NCBI GenBank assembly: GCA_900239685.1
Contig: OENT01000080.1
Span: forward strand, 37,450 to 101,449
Origin: Rotaria macrura
Lineage: Eukaryota; Rotifera; Eurotatoria; Philodinida; Philodinidae
Reading direction: 5' to 3'
DNA length: 64,000 nucleotides
The position numbers and the translations under genes are program-made. Below, one piece after another: positions 60,975 to 64,000 of this stretch; the first letter of the stretch is position 1, and each line of letters begins with the position of its first letter. The notes below the pieces were generated by a model that was given only the letters and a program-made list of their open reading frames with translations, ran no database searches and was not told where the DNA came from.

Positions 60975-63900
60975 TGATTTAGTAACGGTTCACAACAAGA
61001 ATTTTAGTAAAATACAATGAGATCGATCAAAAATTTTCTATATCCATCTGAACAATTGATTTATCCTGCGACATTATCGAAAGTGTTGGTTTCCTTCGGC
61101 GACAAAAATAAAAAATGACATTAATTTCTCATCTCTTATCGGCCTAAACGAGAAAATAACGTTCGAGAGCAGGTTGAGTATTGTTTTAAGAGCAAACAAT
61201 CGAAAGCAAATACAAAAACTATTGTTCTGACACAGAGTATCGCTGTCGAGTTGCAACAAGGAACACGCCTAAATGCAGAAAAATGGGTGTTTGTCATCAA
61301 ATTCACTACTGTTGTTGTCATAAATGCATTGTTTTTTTTCGTTCGCTACTTGGTTGAGTAGGCTACTTTACCAATTTACGCAGTTGAAAACAAAACAGAA
61401 CAGAAACTGATTTAAATTTAAAATCAAACGCAATTCAGGTTGGAACAGTACCCATTGTATTTACAGAAAGACAATCATATCTGACAGCGAAATTTATTCT
61501 CATGAATCACACTGTCTTTACCAATCATAACTTCTAACATGTGGTCTTTTGATCACAGCGTTCAACTTGTTCCGTTAATTGTGCATGATCACGTACCATT
61601 AATATTGAAAAGATTTGCAGTCCTTCACATTACCGCATAAAAATGAAACTTAGATTGGTAAGATGTACGATGAATTAAATAGTCATTGATTTCATCAATT
61701 ATTAAATCAGCAAAAAGAATGAACGATTTCTAGAATCATAATCAGCTGTCTATTATATGAATCAATCACTAATTACTAGATTCTTCAAATGATCATTGAT
61801 TCAAGAACCAATAAGACTGCAGAATCAATGCGGAAATCCAGCGAGGGATAGAATATGAAAAACAATCCCATACACTTAAAATTTATGATTTTATTAATGA
61901 ATCATTCAAGTCTACCGATCATTTGTTTGAGCATCGTCTACAAGAAAAAAATGTTTTTTTGCTGTTGCAACCAATGGTGGAATGGAGATTGATAAAAACA
62001 TTGTTGGAGACGATCATGTATCACTATGATTGTTTTTAATGCGTTCAAGTTTCCTACGTAATTAAGAGATTAAAAGTGATTCTCTACAAATGAGTGCAAA
62101 CATATTTGCTGTAGAGCCAAGGATATTTGTAAATGTATGAATTTTCATCATTACATTTATGGCTCGAATCAGAGAAAAAAAAGATTAAATGTATTCGAAA
62201 TGATGCTTCGTATGTGTATCTTATATACAAGAACTAGTAATGATTTACGATCGATTGAATAAACTACATGAAGAAAATATAAAAGTCAAACATAAAAAAC
62301 CATAAAAAATTCAAAAACTTCATGGTAATAAATAACTAGATTATTGTAAAGACAATGGAAAGGAATAAGTATTGTTTTCAGTACTCAATTAAAAAATAGA
62401 TTTTTGATATCACACTTCTCCAGTAGTAGCAACTGATAAGTTTGTGTGGCGATAGCAGTTTTTTAAAATCTTGCTGTACTTTTCGATTCACTCGTTTTTA
62501 TTTGACCATTTAATATTTTTAAAGATTTCTCTTGTCTAATGTTGTTTCCTCGGCTATTCAATTTTACTTGTCTTACACAACAACAAGCTTATTTTACGTG
62601 TACAAAAACTTTGATGTGTTGATCAAAAAATATTTTTTTCGTTCTTATTCTTTCTATGAATCAAGTTGTTCGGTTCATCATCATAATTGTTATTTTAGTT
62701 AGTGACTATTCTTTCTTCACTAACTATCATGTAGGACCCTTTTTTTGCGTCAACTGGAGATATTTATCTTGAAATATATTGGCTTCTCTTCAACTATGTT
62801 TCTCTTTGTTTCAGTATGAAAGAAACATATGTGTATTTAATAGACGGAAAACTTGCAAGAAGATCAGTATTCAAAATGATGCATCAATGAAGAGAAAGAT
62901 TCAAAATTTCATAGCTTATTGATGAATTGTCACCAGCGAAAAACAAATTTAATTTTCTGATTACTTAAGCACCTGTTATTCACTTTGTTACACATCTTAA
63001 TTCAATATATTTCTGTACTACTTTATTTTGCTACGATCTATAGTAGAATTTAAAAATTGAATTTATTCGAAGTTGTGCAATATTTTGTGAACAAACAAAA
63101 CTTCTTTGGCATGTTCGATTTGATTCATTTATAGATATTTCCTTTCGCTAGTTTATTGTTAGATTCGAAATAAGTTTCTCTTCTATATTGCGATGTTATC
63201 GAACAATCCAAACATTAGCAAAAGTTCAACATATGCCATTGAGTATTTAAACAAAAAGTTTACATCTTTGTCTTTTTAGATAAATATGAAATTCAATGCA
63301 GGTTGAAAACTCTGAAAAGTTGTAAATGGGATTGTCCACAAAACGTGACACTTCGCTAATGAAGTTTTTCAAAACTTAATTTTTTCAAGATGGATGGAGT
63401 CAATTGCAGTGATGGATGCCGTACTTCGTATTTAAAATATTTTCTTTTGGCTTCGAAAATCGGTTTTTAAATTATTAAAAAATCGTATTTCCGATTTTCC
63501 CAACCTAGAAAGTTTTTCACAATATGCTAAATGACGTCCCATTCGATGCGGCGAAATTCGATACTCTACAAAACAATCGAGATACTTTTTGTTCTCGTTC
63601 TACCAATTTCTGATATAAGAGATACTGTTTTTGGTGGAAGTACGTTGTAGCTCCTTATTATACATGTCATCGATCGCATCTTTGACACAGAAGACAAACG
63701 CAAAAAAAAATATCCAGACAAGGATCGAGGGTAAACAAGGAACAGCGAATCAATACACAAGATAACAATTATATTTTGATGTTGTAATAATAAGCTATGA
63801 GTTAGTTATAGGTAAAACCTAAGAATGGAGGTCATAACGACGATAAAAAGAAATGCCGAGGAAAGGTAATTTGTGTTGTCAATGTACTGCCATAGCACGA

Positions 63901-64000
63901 TGTCAAATTATAACATAAAATAAAATCGCACGAGAATATTACATTCATTCTTAGGGACATAAATTTCAAGTTCTTGTACAGTTTTCAATTTACTGTATAA
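60975..64000. other. Gene-poor stretch to window end
   Basis: About 3 kb of AT-rich sequence. Overlapping short frames at 61074-61321 and 63566-63760 on the minus strand show no motif. The first few hundred bases probably include the promoter of the preceding gene. Confidence 0.4.

Noticed and set aside
1-64000. Search for retroelement, viral-type and CRISPR features
   Set aside because: No reverse transcriptase, capsid or envelope motif, paired long terminal repeats or regularly spaced repeats were seen among the open frames or by eye.

Overview
The window looks like nuclear DNA of a small invertebrate, most likely a bdelloid rotifer. The DNA is AT-rich, most introns are about 45-65 bp (a few run to several hundred bases), and there is a rotifer-style gene joining an ADP-ribosyltransferase domain to tetratricopeptide repeats. 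Other host genes are a cytosolic-type sulfotransferase, a GILT thiol reductase, a single-exon rhodopsin-type GPCR and a small protocadherin. The species assignment is inference; the gene families are read from protein motifs and from splice joins that keep frame.

Layout. 1-731: flank with a fragment of a hAT-like repeat. 732-11659: a 10.9 kb EnSpm/CACTA-type DNA transposon. It carries a multi-exon Tnp2-like transposase (3313-7777, with two places I could not join in frame) and a fully open nine-exon gene for a coiled-coil BEN-domain protein (8025-11189). Both ends hold dense palindromic GTATAC-core repeats. 11660-14991: non-coding, with three copies of an ACGGAATCAC word. 14992-16742 (-): sulfotransferase. 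16743-28843: mostly non-coding, with a 309 bp hAT-like MITE, another small inverted-repeat element, an ATTCG-rich inverted-arm element and two unrecognised small open frames. 28844-31171 (-): ART-TPR gene. 31172-34423: a GC-richer open-frame island and two TA-flanked small elements. 34424-35450 (-): GILT. 35451-44700: gene-poor, with a nested pair of repeats at 39027-39793. 44701-45663 (+): GPCR. 45800-46245 (-): possible small gene. 50682-53471 (-): protocadherin, with a one-base frame break in an A10 run. 59127-59287 (+): U1 snRNA. 60175-60974 (-): unrecognised basic, serine-rich protein.

The most interesting theme is the EnSpm element. It has CCCAGG...CCTGGG ends, a 2-bp flanking duplication (TG) and five GTATAC palindromes in each end. 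It also carries its own BEN-domain protein, from a family known to bind palindromic DNA. I infer that this protein plays the part that TNPA plays in plant Spm, binding the subterminal repeats. Three small elements elsewhere (32877-33177, 33400-33740, 39423-39591) share the CCCAGG-like ends and a 2-bp (TA) duplication but carry different iterated palindromes (AGATCT or GGATCC cores). This suggests a group of related elements whose ends stayed the same while the internal binding word changed.
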